A stretch of DNA of 64,000 nt. Origin: Zeus faber. Taxonomy: Eukaryota > Chordata > Actinopteri > Zeiformes > Zeidae. The notes under the pieces are model-generated. The model searched no databases and was not told the origin of the DNA. It saw only the letters and a list, made by a program, of their open reading frames with translations. Shown here piece by piece: positions 18,201 through 33,400 of this stretch; positions within the stretch are counted from its first letter, which is position 1, and each line of letters opens with the position of its first letter. The position numbers were made by a program, and so were the translations under genes. The stretch lies in the NCBI GenBank assembly GCA_960531495.1, contig OY482852.1, forward strand, positions 34,570,117 to 34,634,116, in the 5' to 3' direction.

Positions 18201-19500
18201 CAATCTTTCAATCTTTCTTTTATTCTTTTTTTCAAATTTTCAATCTTTCTTACTTTCAATCTTTCTTTCTTTCAATATTTCTTTCAATCTTTCAATCTTT
18301 CTTTTCATTCTTTCATTCCTTCCTTTAATCTTTCTTTCATTATTTATTTCAATCTTTCTTTCAATCTTTCAATCTTTCAATCTTTCTATCAATCTTTCTT
18401 TCAATCTTTCTTTCAACCTTTCTTACTTTCAATCTTTCTTTCAGTCTTTCTTTCAATTTTTATTACTTTCAATCTTTCTTTCTTTCAATATTTCTTTCAA
18501 TCTTTAAATCTTTTTTTCATTCTTTCATTCTTTCTTTCAATCTTTCTTTCATTCTTTCTTTCAATCTCTCTTTCATTTTTTCTTTCAATTTATATGACTT
18601 TCAATCTTTCTTTCTTTCAATCTTTCTTTCAATCTTTCTTTCATTCTTTCATTCTTTCATTCTTTCTTTCAATCTTTCTTTCAGTCTTTCAATCTTTGTT
18701 TAAATTTTTCTTTCAATATTTCTTCAAATCTTTCTTTTTTTCAATCTTTCTTTCAATCTTTCTTTCATTCTTTTTTTCAATCTTTCTTACTTTCAATATA
18801 TCTTTCAATCTTTCTTTCATTCTTTCATTCCTTCTTTCATTATTTCTTTCAATCTTTCTTTCATTATTTCTTTCAATCTTTTTTTCAATCTTTCAATCTT
18901 TCTTACTTGCAATCTTTCTTTCTTTCAATATTTCTTTCAATCTTTCAATCTTTCTTTCATTCTTTCATTCCTTCCTTTAATCTTTCTTTCATTATTTATT
19001 TCAATCTTTCTTTCAATCTTTCAATCTTTCTTTTATTCTTTTTTTCAATCTTTCTTTCAATCTTTCAATCTTTCAATCTTTCTTTAAAATTTTCTTTCAA
19101 TATTTCTTTCAATCTTTCTTTTTTTCCATCTTTCTTTCAATCTTTCTTTCATTCTTTTTTTCAATCTTTCTTACTTTCAGTATTTCTTTCAATCTTTCTT
19201 TCATTATTTCTTTCAATCTTTCTTTCAATCATTTAATCTTTCAATCTTTCTTTCATTCTTTCTTTCAATTTATATGACTTTCAATCTTTCTTTCTTTCAA
19301 TCTTTCTTTCAATCTTTCTTTCATTCTTTCATTCTTTCATTCTTTCTTTCAATCTTTCTTTCAGTCTTTCAATCTTTGTTTAAATTTTTCTTTCAATATT
19401 TCTTTCAATCTTTCTTTCTTTCAATCTGTCTTTCAATCTTTCTTTCAATCTTTCTTTTTCTCAATCTTTCTTTCATTCTTTTTTTTCATTCTTACTTTTA
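15284..19500. repeat. Higher-order repeat, ~0.68-0.72 kb units
   Basis: The rare landmark TATATGACTTTCAATC (once as AAATGACTTTC) recurs with ATG at 15284, 16124, 16809, 17525, 17909, 18594 and 19274. Spacings are 840, 685, 716, 384, 685 and 680 bp. Long stretches after each landmark are nearly the same word for word. The 384-bp spacing looks like a shortened unit. Confidence 0.75.
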
Positions 19501-22500
19501 GTCTTTCAATCTTTCTTTAAATCTTTCATTCTTTATATCTTTCTTTCTTTCAATCTTTCTTTCAATCTTTCTTTCAATCTTTCAATCTTTCAATCTTTCT
19601 TTAAATCTTTCTTTCAATCTTTCTTTCAATCTTTCAATCTTTCAATTTTTCTTTCATTCTTTCAATCTTTCTTACTTTCATTCTCTCTTTCTTTCAATAT
19701 TTCTTTCAAGCTTTCAATCTTTCTTTCATTCTTTCATTCTTTCTTTCAATCGTTCTTTCATTCTTTCTTTCAATCTTTCATTCTTTCTTTCAGTCTTTCA
19801 ACCTTTCTTAAAATCTTTCTTTCAATCTTTCTTTCAAGCTTTCAATCTTTCTTTCCATCTTTCTTTCAATCGTTCTTTCAATCGTTCTTACTTTCAATCT
19901 TTCTTTCTTTCAATATATCTTTCAATCTTTCTTTCTTACTTTCATTCTTTCTTACAATCTTTCTTTCATTCTTTCTTTCAATCTTTCTTTCATTCAATCT
20001 TTCAATCTATCTTTCAATATTTCTTTCTTCTAAGTTTTTCATTTTTTCTTTCAATCTTTCAATCTTTCTTTCATTCATTATTTCAGTCTTTCAATCTTTC
20101 AGTTTTTCCTTCATTCTTTCTTTCAATCTTCATAACTTTCAATCTTTCTTTCAATCTTTTATTTTTTCAATCTCTCTTTCTTACAATATTTCTTTCAATC
20201 TGTCAATTTTTCTTTCATTCTTTCATTTTTTATTTCAAGCGTTCTTTCATTCTTTCTTTCAATCTTTCTTTAAATATTTCAATCTTTCAATCTTTCTTTC
20301 AAGCTTTCTTTCAATCTTTCAACTTTTCTTTCATTATTTCTTTCAATATTTCAATCTTTCAATCTTTATTTCATTCTTTCTTTCAATCTTTCTGTCTTTC
20401 AATATTTCTTTCAAACTTTCAATCTTTCTTTCAATCTTTCAATCTTTCAATCTTTCTTTCAATTTTTCTTTCATTCTTTCAATCTTTCTTTCATTCTTTC
20501 TTTCAATCTTTCAATCTTTCTTTCAATATTTCTTTCAACCTTTCTTTCTTTCAATCTTTCTTTCTTTCAATCTTTCTTTCAATCTTTCAATCTTTCAATC
20601 TTTCTTTAAATCTTTTATTCATTCTTTCTTTCAGTCTTTCAATCTTTCTTTAAATCTTTCTTTCAATCTTTCTTTCAATCTTTCAATCTTTCAATTTTTC
20701 TTTTTTCAATCTTTTTTTCAATCTTTCTTTCATTCTTTCTTTCAATCTTTCTTTCAATATTTCAATCTTTCAATCTTTCTTTCAATCTTTCTTTCAATCT
20801 TTCAATCTGTCTTTCATTCTTTCTTTCAATATTTCAATCTTTCAATCTTTCTTTCATTCTTTCTTTCAATCTTTCAATCTTTCTTTCATTCTTTCTTTCA
20901 ATCTTTCTTACTTTCAATTTTTCTATCTTTCAATATTTCTTCCAATCGTTCAATCTTTCTTTCATTATTTCTTTCAATCTTTCTTTTATTATTTCTTTCA
21001 ATCTTTCTTTCTTTCAATCTTTCTTTCCATCTTTCTTTCAATCTTTCGTTCATTCTTTCTTTCAATCTTTCTTTTTTCAATCTTTCTTGCAATCTTTCTT
21101 TCAATTGTTTAATCTTTCAATCTTTCTTTCATTCTTTCTTTCAATATTTCTTTCAATCTTTCTTTAATTCTTTCATTCTTTCTTTCAAACTTTCAATCTT
21201 TCTTTCATTCTTACTTTCAATCTTTCAATCTTTCAATCTTTTAATTTTTCTTTTATTCTTTCTTTCCATCTTTATTACTCTCAATCTTTCTTTCAATCTT
21301 TCTTACTTTCAAATTCTCTTTCTTTCAATATTTCTTTCAATCTTTCAATCTTTCTTTCAATCTTTCTTTCAATCTTTCTTTCAATCTTTTAATTTTTCTT
21401 TTATTCTTTCTTTCCATCTTTATTACTTTCAATCTTTCTTTCAATCTTTCTTACTTTCAAATTCTCTTTCTTTCAATATTTCTTTCAATCTTTCAATCTT
21501 TCTTTCAATCTTTCTTTCAATCTTTCATTCTTTCTTTCAATCGTTCTTTCATTCTTTCTTTCAATCTTTCAGTCTTTCTTTCAGTCTTTCAACCTTTCTT
21601 AAAATCTTTCTTTCAATCTATCTTTCAAGCTTTCAATCTTTCTTTCAATCTTTCTTTCAATCATTCAATCTTTCAATCTTTCTTTCTTTCAATCTTTCTT
21701 TCAATCTTTCAGTCGTTCAATCTTTCTTTCAATCTTTCTTTGAATCTTTCAATCTTCAATCTTTCTATCTATCTTTCAGTCTTTCTTTCAATCATTCAAT
21801 CTTTCAATCTTTCTTTCAATCTTTCTTTCTTTCAATCTTTCTTTCAATCTTTCTTTCATTCTTTCCTTCAGTCTTTCAATCTTTCTTTCAATCTGTCTTT
21901 CAATCTTTCTTTCAATCTTTCTTTCATTCTTTCTTTCAATCTTTCTTTCAATCTTTCAATCTTTCTTTCAATATTTCTTTCAATCTTTCTTACTTTCAAT
22001 CTTTCTTTCTTAAAATCTTTCTTTCAATCTTTCTTTCAAACTTTCATTCTTTATTTCAATCTTTCAATCTTTCAATCTTTCTTTCATTCTTTCTTTCAAT
22101 CTTTCTTTCAATCTTTCAATCTTTCTTTCAATATTTCTTTCAATCTTTCTTTCTTTAAATCTTTCTTTCAGTCTTTCTTTCAAACTTTCAATCTTTATTT
22201 CAATCTTTCAATCTTTCCATCTTTCTTTCATTCTTTCTTTCAATATTTCAATCTTTCAACCTTTCTTTCATTCTTTCTTTCAATCTTTCAATCTTTTTAT
22301 CATTCTTTCTTTCAATCTTTCTTACTTTCAATTTTTCTATCTTTCAATATTTCTTCCAATCTTTCAATCTTTCAATCTTTCTTTCAATCTTTTATTCATT
22401 CTTTCTTTCAGTCTTTCAATCTTTCTTTAAGTCTTTCTTTCAATCTTTCTTTCAATCTTTCAATCTTTCTTTCATTATTTCTTTCAATATTTCAATCTTT

Positions 22501-25500
22501 CAATCTTTATTTCATTCTTTCTTTCAATCTTTCTGTCTTTCAATATTTCTTTCAAACTTTCAATCTTTCTTTCAATATTTCTTTCAACCTTTCTTTCTTT
22601 CAATCTTTCTTTCTTTCAATCTTTCTTTCAATCTTTCAATCTTTCAATCTTTCTTTAAATCTTTTATTCATTCTTTCTTTCAGTCTTTCAATCTTTCTTT
22701 AAATCTTTCTTTCAATCTTTCTTTCAATCTTTCAATCTTTCAATTTTTCTTTTTTCAATCTTTTTTTCAATCTTTCTTTCATTGTTTCTTTCAATCTTTC
22801 TTTCAATATTTAAATCTTTCAATCTTTCTTTCAATCTTTCTTTCAATCTTTCAATCTGTCTTTCATTCTTTCTTTCAATCTTTCTTACTTTCAATTTTTC
22901 TATCTTTCAATATTTCTTCCAATCGTTCAATCTTTCTTTCATTATTTCTTTCAATCTTTCTTTTGTTATTTCTTTCAATCTTTCTTTCTTTCAATCTTTC
23001 TTTCCATCTTTCTTTCAATTTTTCGTTAATTCTTTCTTTCAATCTTTGTCTTTCAATATTTCTTTCAAACTTTCAATCTTTCTTTCATTCTTTCTTTCAA
23101 TCTTTCAATCTTTCTTTCAATATTTCTTTCAATCGTTCAATCTTTCTTTCATTATTTCTTTCAATCTTTCTTTTGTTATTTCTTTCAATCTTTCTTTCTT
23201 TCAATCTTTCTTCCATCTTTCTTTCAATTTTTCGTTAATTCTTTCTTTCAATCTTTGTCTTTCAATATTTCTTTCAAACTTTCAATCTTTCTTTCATTCT
23301 TTCTTTCAATCTTTCAATCTTTCTTTCAATATTTCTTTCAACCTTTCTTTCTTTCAATCTTTCTTTCTTTCAATCTTTCTTTCAATCTTTCAATCTTTCA
23401 ATCTTTCTTTCAATTTTTCTTTCAACCTGTCTTTTTTTCAATCTTTCTTTCATTCTTTCTATAAATCTTTCTTACTTTCAATCTTTCTTTCATTCAATCT
23501 TTCTTTCCATCTTTCTTTCATTCTTTCCTTCAGTCTTTCAATATTTCTTTCAATCTTTCTTTCAATTTTTCTTTTTTTCAATCTTTTTTCAATCTTTCTT
23601 TCATTCTTTCTTTCAATCTTTCAATATTTCTTTCAATCTTTCTTTCAATCTTTCTTTCTTTTTTCAATCTTTCTTTCATTCTTTCTATAAATCTTTCTTT
23701 CTTTCAATCTTTCTTTCAATCTTTCATTCTTTCAATCTTTCTTTAATTCTTTTATTCATTCTTTCTTTCAGTCTTTCAATCTTTCTTTAAATCTTTCTTT
23801 CAACCTTTCAATCTTTCAATTTTTCTTTCATTCTTTCTTTCAATCTTTATTACTTTCAATCTTTCAATCTTTCTTACTTTCATTCTCTCTTTCTTTCAAT
23901 ATTTCTTTCAATCTTTCAATCTTTCTTTCATTCTTTCATTCTTTCTTTCAATCGTTCTTTCAATCTTTCTTTCAATCTTTCAATCTTTCAATCTTTCTTT
24001 CAATCTTTTATTCATTCTTTCTTTCAGTCTTTCAATCTTTCTTTAAATCTTTCTGTCAATCTTTCAATTTTTCTTTTTTCAATCATTTTTTCAATCTTTC
24101 TTTCATTCTTTCTTTCAATCTTTCTTTAAATATTTCAATCTTTCAATCTTTCTTTCAATCTTTCTTTCAATCTTTCAATCTGTCTTTCATTCTTTCTTTC
24201 AATATTTCAATCTTTCAATCTTTCTTTCAATCTTTCAATCTTTCTTTCATTCTTTCTTTCAATCTTTCTTACTTTCAATTTTTCTATCTTTCAATATTTC
24301 TTCCAATCGTTCAATCTTTCTTTCATTATTTCTTTCAATCTTTCTTTTGTTATTTCTTTCAATCTTTCTTTCTTTCAATCTTTCTTTCCATCTTTCTTTC
24401 AATCTTTCGTTCATTCTTTCTTTCAATCTTTCTTTTTTCAATCTTTCTTTCAATCTTTCTTTCCATCTTTCTTTCAATCTTTCGTTCATTCTTTCTTTCA
24501 ATCTTTCTTTCAATTGTTTAATCTTTCAATCTTTCTTTCATTCTTTCTTTCAATATTTCTTTCAATCTTTCTTTAATTCTTTCATTCTTTCTCTCAAACT
24601 TTCAATCTTTCTTTCATTCTTACTTTCAGTCTTTCAATTTTTTCTTTAAATCTTTCTTTCAATCTTTCTTTCAATCTTTCAATCTTTCAATTTTTCTTTC
24701 ATTCTTTCTTTCAACCTTTATTACTTTCAATCTTTCTTTCAATCTTTCTTACTTTCAAATTCTCTTTCTTTCAATATTTCTTTCAATCTTTCAATCTTTC
24801 TATCTATCTTTCAATCTTTCTTTCAATCTTTCATTCTTTCTTTCAATCTTTCAATCTTTCAATCTTTCTTTCATTCTTTCTTTCATTCTTTCTTTCAGTC
24901 TTTCAACCTTTCCTAAAATCTTTCTTTCAATATTTCATTCTTTCTTCAAATCTTTCTTTCTTTCTTTTTTCAATCTTTCTTTCATTCTTTCTATATATCT
25001 TTCTTTCTTTCAATCTTTCTTTCAATCTTTCAATCTTTCAATCTTTCTTTCAATCTTTTATTCATTCTTTCTTTCAGTCTTTCAATCTTTCTTTAAATCT
25101 TTCTTTCAATCTTTCTTTCAATCTTTCAATCTTTCAATTTTTCTATTTTTCTATCTTTTTTCAATCTTTCTTTCATTCTTTCTTTCAATCTTTCAATCTT
25201 TCTTTCAATCTTTCTTTCTTTTTTCAATCTTTCTTTCATTCTTTCTATAAATCTTTCTTTCTTTCAATCTTTCTTTCAATCTTTCAATCTTTCAATCTTT
25301 CTTTAAATCTTTTATTCATTCTTTCTTTCAGTCTTTCAATCTTTCTTTAAATCTTTCTTTCAATCTTTCTTTCATTCTTTCATTCTTTCTTTCAATCGTT
25401 CTTTCATTCTTTCTTTCAATCTTTCATTCTTTCTATATATCTTTCTTTCTTTCAATCTTTCTTTCAATCTTTCAATCTTTCAATCTTTCTTTAAATCTTT

Positions 25501-28500
25501 TATTCATTCTTTCTTCAGTCTTTCAATCTTTCTTTAAATCTTTCTTTCAATCTTTCTTTCAATCTTTCAATCTTTCAATTTTTCTATTTTTCTATCTTTT
25601 TTCAATCTTTCTTTCATTCTTTCTTTCAATCTTTCTTTCTTTTTTCAATCTTTCTTTCATTCTTTCTATAAATCTTTCTTTCTTTCAATCTTTCTTTCAA
25701 TCTTTCAATCTTTCAATCTTTCTTTAAATCTTTTATTCATTCTTTCTTTCAGTCTTTCAATCTTTCTTTAAATCTTTCTTTCAATCTTTCTTTCATTCTT
25801 TCATTCTTTCTTTCAATCGTTCTTTCATTCTTTCTTTCAATCTTTCATTCTTTCTTTCAGTCTTTCAACCTTTCTTAAAATCTTTCATTCAATCTTTCTT
25901 TCAAGCTTTCAATCTTTCTTTCAATCTTTCTTTCAATCATTCAATCTTTCAATCTTTCTTTTTGTCTTTCGTTCAATCTTTCAATTTTTCAATCTTTCTT
26001 TCATTCTTTCTTTTAATCTTTCAATCTTTCTTTCATTGTTTCTTTCAATCTTTCTGTCTTTCAATATTTCTTTCAATCTTTCAATCTTTCTTTCTTTTTT
26101 CAATCTTTCTTTCAATCTTTCTTTTATTCTATCTTTAAATCTTTCTTTTTTTTCAATCTTTCTTTCAATCTTTCTTTTTTTCAATCTTTTTTTCAATCTT
26201 TCTTTCATTCTTTCTTTCAATCTTTCAATCTTTCTTTCAATATTTCTTTCAATCTTTCTTTCTTTCAATCTTTCTTTCAATCTTTCTTTCAATCTTTCAT
26301 TCTTTTTTCAATCGTTCTTTCATTCTTTCTATAAATCTTTCTTTCTTTCAATCTTTCTTTTTTTCAATCTTTCTTTCATTCTTTTTTTTCATTCTTACTT
26401 TTAGTCTTTCAAACCTTCTTTAAATCTGTCATTCTTTATATCTTTCTTTCTTTCATTCTTTCTTTCAATATTTCAATCTTTCAATCTTTCTTTCATTCTT
26501 TCTTTCAATCTTTCAATCTTTCTTTAATTCTTTCTTTCAATCTTTCTTTCTTTCAATTTTTCTATCTTTCAATATTTCTTCCAATCTTTCAATCTTTCTT
26601 TTGTTATTCTTTCAATCTTTCTTTCTTTCAATCTTTCTTTCCATCTACCTTTCAATCTTTCTTTCAATCTTTCAATCTTTCAATCTTTCTTTAAATCTTT
26701 TATTCATTCTTTCTTTCAGTCTTTCAATCTTTCTTTAAATCTTTCTTTCAATCTTTCTTTCAATCTTTCAATCTTTCAATTTTTCTTTTTTCAATCTTTT
26801 TTTCAATCTTTCTTTCATTCTTTCTTTCAATCTTTCTTTCAATATTTAAATCTTTCAATCTTTCTTTCAATCTTTCTTTCAATCTTTCAATCTGTCTTTC
26901 ATTCTTTCTTTCAATGTTTCAATCTTTCCATCTTTCTTTCATTCTTTCTTTCAATCTTTCAATCTTTCTTTCATTCTTTCTTTCAATCTTTCTTACTTTC
27001 AATTTTTCTATCTTTCAATATTTCTTCCAATCGTTCAATCTTTCTTTCATTATTTCTTTCAATCTTTCTTTTGTTATTTCTTTCAATCTTTCTTTCTTTC
27101 AATCTTTCTTTCCATCTTTCTTTCAATTTTTCGTTAATGCTTTCTTTCAATCTTTCTGTCTTTCAATATTTCTTTCAATCTTTCAATCTTTCTTTCATTC
27201 TTTCTTTCAATCTTTCAATCTTTCTTTCAATATTTCTTTCAACCTTTCTTTCTTTCAATCTTTCTTTCATTCTTTCTTTCAATCTTTCAATCTTTCTTTC
27301 ATTATTTCGTTCAATCTTTCTTACTTTCAATTTTTCTATCTTTCAATATTTCTTCCAATCGTTCAATCTTTCTTTCATTATTTCTTTCAATCTTTCTTTT
27401 TTCAATCTTTCTTGCAATCTTTCTTTCAATTGTTTAATCTTTCAATCTTTCTTTCATTCTTTCTTTCAATATTTCTTTCAATCTTTCTTTAATTCTTTCA
27501 TTCTTTCTATAAATCTTTCTTTCTTTCAATCTTTCTTTCAATCTTTCAATCTTTCAATCTTTCTTTAATTCTTTTATTCATTCTTTCTTTCAGTCTTTCA
27601 ATCTTTCTTTAAATCTTTCTTTCAATCTTTCTTTCAATCTATCAATCTTTCAATTTTTCTTTCATTCTTTCTTTCAATCTTTATTACTTTCAATCTTTCT
27701 TTCAATCTTTCTTACTTTCATTCTCTCTTTCTTTCAATATTTCTTTCAATCTTTCAATCTTTCTTACATTCTTTCAATCTTTCTTTCAATCGTTCTTTCA
27801 TTCTTTCTTTCAATCTTTCATTCTTTCTTTCAGTCTTTCAACCTTTCTTAAAATCTTTCTTTCAATCTTTCTTTCAAGCTTTCAATCTTTCTTTCAATTT
27901 TTCTTTCAATCATTCAATCTTTCAATCTTTCTTTTAGTCTTTCTTTCAATCTTTCAATTTTTCTATCTTTCTTTCATTCTTTCTTTTAATCTTTCAATCT
28001 TTCTTTCATTGTTTCTTTCAATCTTTCTGTCTTTCAATATTTCTTTCAATCTTTCAATCTTTCTTACTTTTTTCAATCTTTCTTTCAATCTTTCTTTTAT
28101 TCTATCTTTAAATCTTTCTTTTTTTTCAATCTTTCTTTCAATCCTTCTTTTTTTCAATCTTTTTTTCAATCTTTCTTTCATTCTTTCTTTCAATCTTTCA
28201 ATCTTTCTTTCAATATTTCTTTCAATCTTTCTTTCTTTCAATCTTTCTTTCAATCTTTCTTTCAATCTTTCATTCTTTTTTCAATCGTTCTTTCATTCTT
28301 ACTATAAATCTTTCTTTCTTTCAATCTTTCTTTTTTTCAATCTTTATTTCATTCTTTTTTTTCATTCTTACTTTTAGTCTTTCAAACTTTCTTTAAATCT
28401 TTCATTCTTTATATCTTTCTTTCTTTCATTCTTTCTTTCAATATTTCAATCTTTCAATCTTTCTTTAATTCTTTCTTTCAATCTTTCTTTCTTTCAATTT

Positions 28501-30400
28501 TTCTATCTTTCAATATTTCTTCCAATCTTTCAATCTTTCTTTTGTTATTCTTTCAATCTTTCTTTCTTTCAATCTTTCTTTCCATCTATCTTTCAATCTT
28601 TCTTTCATTCTTTCTTTCAATCTTTCTTTTTTCAATCTTTCTTGCAAACTTTCTTTCAATTGTTTAATCTTTCAATCTTTCTTTCATTCTTTCTTTCAAT
28701 CTTTCAATCTTTCTTTCATTCTTTCTTTCAATATTTCAATATTTCAATCTTTCAATCTTTCTTTCATTCTTTCTTTCAATCTTTCAATCTTTCTTTCATT
28801 ATTTCTTTCAATCTTTCTTACTTTCAATTTTTCTATCTTTCAATATTTCTTCCAATCGTTCAATCTTTCTTTCATTATTTCTTTCAATCTTTCTTTTTTC
28901 AATCTTTCTTGCAATCTTTCTTTCAATTGTTTAATCTCTCAATCTTTCTTTCATTCTTTCTTTCAATATTTCTTTCAATCTTTCTTTAATTCTTTCATTC
29001 TTTCTTTCAAACTTTTAATCTTTCTTTCATTCTTTCTTTCAGTCTTTCAATCTTTCTTTCAATCTTTCTTTCAATCTTTCTTTCTTTCTTTCTTTCAATC
29101 TTTCTTTCAATCTTTCTTTCAATCGTTCTTTCTTTCTTTTTGTCTTTCTTTCAATCTTTCAATTTTTCAATCTTTCTTTCATTCTTTCTTTTAATCTTTC
29201 AATCTTTCTTTCATTGAATATTTCAATCTTTCTTTCTTTTTTCAATTTTTCTTGCAATCTTTCTTTCAACCTTTCAATATTTCTTTCAAACTTTCAATCT
29301 TTCTTTCAATCTTTCAATCTTTCAATCTTTCTTTCAATTTTTCTTTCAATCTTTCAGTCTTTCTTTCATTCTTTCTTTCAATCTTTCAATCTTTCAATCT
29401 TTCAATCTTTCTTTCATTCTTTCTTTCAATCTTTCAATCTTTCTTTCAATATTTCTTTCAATCTTTCTTACTTTCAATCTTTCTTTCATTCAATCTTTCT
29501 TTCCATCTTTCTTTCATTCTTTCCTTCAGTCTTCAATATTTCTTTCAATCTTTCTTTCAATTTTTCTTTTTTTCAATCTTTTTTCAATCTTTCTTTCATT
29601 CTTTCTTTCAATCTTTCAATATTTCTTTCAATCTTTCTTTCTTTTTTCAATCTTTCTTTCATTCTTTCTATAAATCTTTCTTACTTTCAATCTTTCTTTC
29701 ATTCAATCTTTCTTTCCATCTTTCTTTCATTCTTTCCTTCAGTCTTTCAATATTTCTTTCAATCTTTCTTTCAATTTTTCTTTTTTTCAATCTTTTTTCA
29801 ATCTTTCTTTCATTCTTTCTTTCAATCTTTCAATATTTCTTTCAATCTTTCTTTCAATCTTTCTTTCTTTTTTCAATCTTTCTTTCATTCTTTCTATAAA
29901 TCTTTCTTTCTTTCAATCTTTCTTTCAATCTTTCATTCTTTCAATCTTTCTTTAATTCTTTTATTCATTCTTTCTTTCAGTCTTTCAATCTTTCTTTAAA
30001 TCTTTCTTTCAACCTTTCAATCTTTCAATTTTTCTTTCATTCTTTCTTTCAATCTTTATTACTTTCAATCTTTCAATCTTTCTTACTTTCATTCTCTCTT
30101 TCTTTCAATATTTCTTTCAATCTTTCAATCTTTCTTTCATTCTTTCATTCTTTCTTTCAATCGTTCTTTCAATCTTTCTTTCAGTCTTTCATTCTTTCTT
30201 TCAGTCTTTCAACCTTTCTTAAAATCTTTCTTTCAATCTTTCTTTCAAGCTTTCAATCTTTCTTTCAATCTTTCTTTCAATCATTCAATCTTTCAATCTT
30301 TCTTTCTTTCAATCTTTCTTTCTATCTTTCTTTTAGTCTTTCTTTCAATCTTTCAATTTTTCAATCTTTCTTTCATTCTTTCTTTTAATCTTTCAATCTT
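19501..30400. repeat. Irregular middle part of the satellite
   Basis: The same words are present with a looser larger-scale order. A second landmark, TTTCTATCTTTCAATATTTC followed by TTCCAATC, recurs at irregular spacing (near 20920, 22900, 24275, 27005, 27330, 28505 and 28825). Blocks of several hundred bases are repeated, but no constant period could be read. Confidence 0.6.
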
Positions 30401-33400
30401 TCTTTCATTGTTTCTTTCAATCTTTCTGTCTTTCAATATTTCTTTCAATCTTTCAATCTTTCTTTCTTTTTTCAATCTTTCTTTCAATCTTTCTTTTATT
30501 CTTTCTTTAAATCTTTCTTTTTTTTCAATCTTTCTTGCAATCTTTCTTTCAGTCTTTCAATATTTCTTTCAACCTTTCAATCTTTCTTTCAATCTTTCAA
30601 TCTTTCAATCTTTCTTTCAATTTTTCTTTCAATCTTTCAATCTTTCTTTCAATATTTCTTTCAATCTTTCTTACTTTCAGTCTTTCTTTCTTTCAATCTT
30701 TCTTTCCATCTTTCTTTCATTCTTTCCTTCAGTCTTTCAATATTTCTTTCAATCTATCTTTCAATTTTTCTTTTTTTCAATCCTTTTTTCAATCTTTCTT
30801 ACGTTCTTTCTTTCAATCTTTCAATCTTTCTTTCAATCTTTCTTTCTTTTTTCAATCTTTCTTTCATTCTTTCTATAAATCTTTCTTTCTTTCAATCTTT
30901 CTTTCAATCTTTCAATCTTTCAATCTTTCTTTAATTCTTTTATTCATTCTTTCTTTCAGTCTTTCAATCTTTCTTTAAATCTTTCTTTCAATCTTTCTTT
31001 CAATCTTTCTTTCTTTCAATTTTTCTTTCATTCTTTCTTTCAATCCTTATTACTTTCAATCTTTCTTTCAATCTTTCTTACTTTCATTCTCTCTTTCTTT
31101 CAATATTTCTTTCAATCTTTCAATCTTTCTTTCATTCTTTCATTCTTTCTTTCAATCGTTCTTTCAATATTTCTTTCAATCATTCAATCTTTCAATCTTT
31201 CTTTCTTTCAATCTTTATTTCTATCTTTCTTTCAATCTTTCTTTCAATCTTTCTTTCATTCTTTATTTCAATCTTCGTTTCATTCTTTCTTTCAATCTTT
31301 CTTTCAATAGTTCTTTCTTTCTGTTAGTCTTTCTTTCAATCTTTCAATTTTTCAATCTTTCTTTCATTCTTTCTTTTAATCTTTCAATCTTTCTTTCATT
31401 GTTTCTTTCAATCTTTCTGTCTTTCAATCTTTCTTTCTTTTTTCAATCTTTCTTTCAATCTTTCTTTTATTCTATCTTTAAATCTTTCTTTTTTTTCAAT
31501 CTTTCTTGCAATCTTTCTTACTTTCAGTCTTTCTTTCTTTCAATCTTTCTTTCCATCTTTCTTTCATTCTTTCCTTCAGTCTTTCAATATTTCTTTCAAT
31601 CTTTCTTTCAATTTTTCTTTTTTTCAATCCATTTTTCAATCTTTCTTTCGTTCTTTCTTTCAATCTTTCAATCTTTCTTTCAATCTTTCTTTCTTTTTTC
31701 AATCTTTCTTTCATTCTTTCTATAAATCTTTCTTTCTTTCAATCTTTCAATCTTTCAATCTTTCTTTAATTCTTTTATTCATTCTTTCTTTCAGTCTTTC
31801 AATCTTTCTTTAAATCTTTCTTTCAATCTATCAATCTTTCAATTTTTCTTTCATTCTTTCTTTCAATCCTTATTACTTTCAATATTTCTTTCAATCTTTC
31901 AATCTTTCTTTCATTCTTTCATTCTTTCTTTCAATCGTTCTTTCATTCTTTCTTTCAATCTTTCAGTCTTTCTTTCAGTCTTTCAACCTTTCTTAAAATC
32001 TTTCTTTCAATCTATCTTTCAAGCTTTCAATCTTTCTTTCAATCTTTCTTTCAATCATTCAATCTTTCAATCTTTCTTTCTTTCAATCTTTATTTCTATC
32101 TTTCTTTCAATCTTTCTTTCAATCTTTCTTTCAATAGTTCTTTCTTTTAATCTTTCAATCTTTCTTTCATTGTTTCTTTCAATCTTTCTGTCTTTCAATA
32201 TTTCTTTCAATCTTTCAATCTTTCTTTCTTTTTTCAATCTTTCTTTCAATCTTTCTTTTATTCTATCTTTAAATCTTTCTTTTTTTTCAATCTTTCTTGC
32301 AATCTTTCTTTCAGTCTTTCAATCTTTCTTTCAAACTTTCAATCTTTCTTTCAATCTTTCAATCTTTCAATCTTTCTTTCAATTTTTCTTTCAATCTTTC
32401 AGTCTTTCGTTCATTCTTTCTTTCAATCTTTCAATCTTTCAGTCTTTCAATCTTTCTTTCATTCTTTCTTTCAATCTTTCAATCTTTCTTTCAATATTTC
32501 TTTCAATCTTTCTTACTTTAAATCTTTCTTTCTTTCAATCTTTCTTTCCATCTTTCTTTCATTCTTTCCTTCAGTCTTTCAATATTTCTTTCAATCTTTC
32601 TTTCAATTTTTCTTTTTTTCAATCTTTTTTTCAATCTTTCTTTCATTCTTTCTTTCAATCTTTCAATCTTTCTTTCAATCGTTCTTTCTTTTTTCAATCT
32701 TTCTTTCATTCTTTCTATAAATCTTTCTTTCTTTCATTCTTTCTTTCAGTCTTTCAATCTTTCTTTAAATCTTTCTTTCAATCTTTCTTTCAATCTTTCT
32801 TACTTTCATTCTCTCTTTCTTTCAATATTTCTTTCAATCTTTCAATCTTTCTTTCAATCGTTCTTTCATTCTTTCTTTCAATCTTTCAGTCTTTCTTTCA
32901 GTCTTTCAAGCTTTTTTAAAATCTTTCTTTCAATCTTTCTTTCAAGCTTTCAATCTTTCTTTCAATCTTTCTTTCAATCATTCAATCTTTCAATCTTTCT
33001 TTCTTTCAATCTTTCTTTCAATCTTTCTTTCATTCTTTATTTCAATCTTTGTTTCATTCTTTCTTTCAATCTTTCTTTCAATCATTCAATCTTTCAATCT
33101 TTCAATCTTTCTTTCATTCTTTCTTTCAATCTTTCAATCTTTCTTTCAATATTTCTTTCAATCTTTCTTTCTTTCAATCTTTCTTTCCATCTTTCTTTCA
33201 ATCTTTCTTTCATTCTTTCCTTCAGTCTTTCAATCTTTCTTTCAATCTTTCTTTTTTTCAATCATTTTTTAAATCTTTCTTTCATTCTTTCTTTCAATCT
33301 TTCAATCTTTCTTTCAATCTTTCTTTTTTCAATCTTTCTTTCATTCTTTCTATAAATCTTTCTTTCTTTCAATCTTTCTTTCCATCTTTCTTTCAATCTT

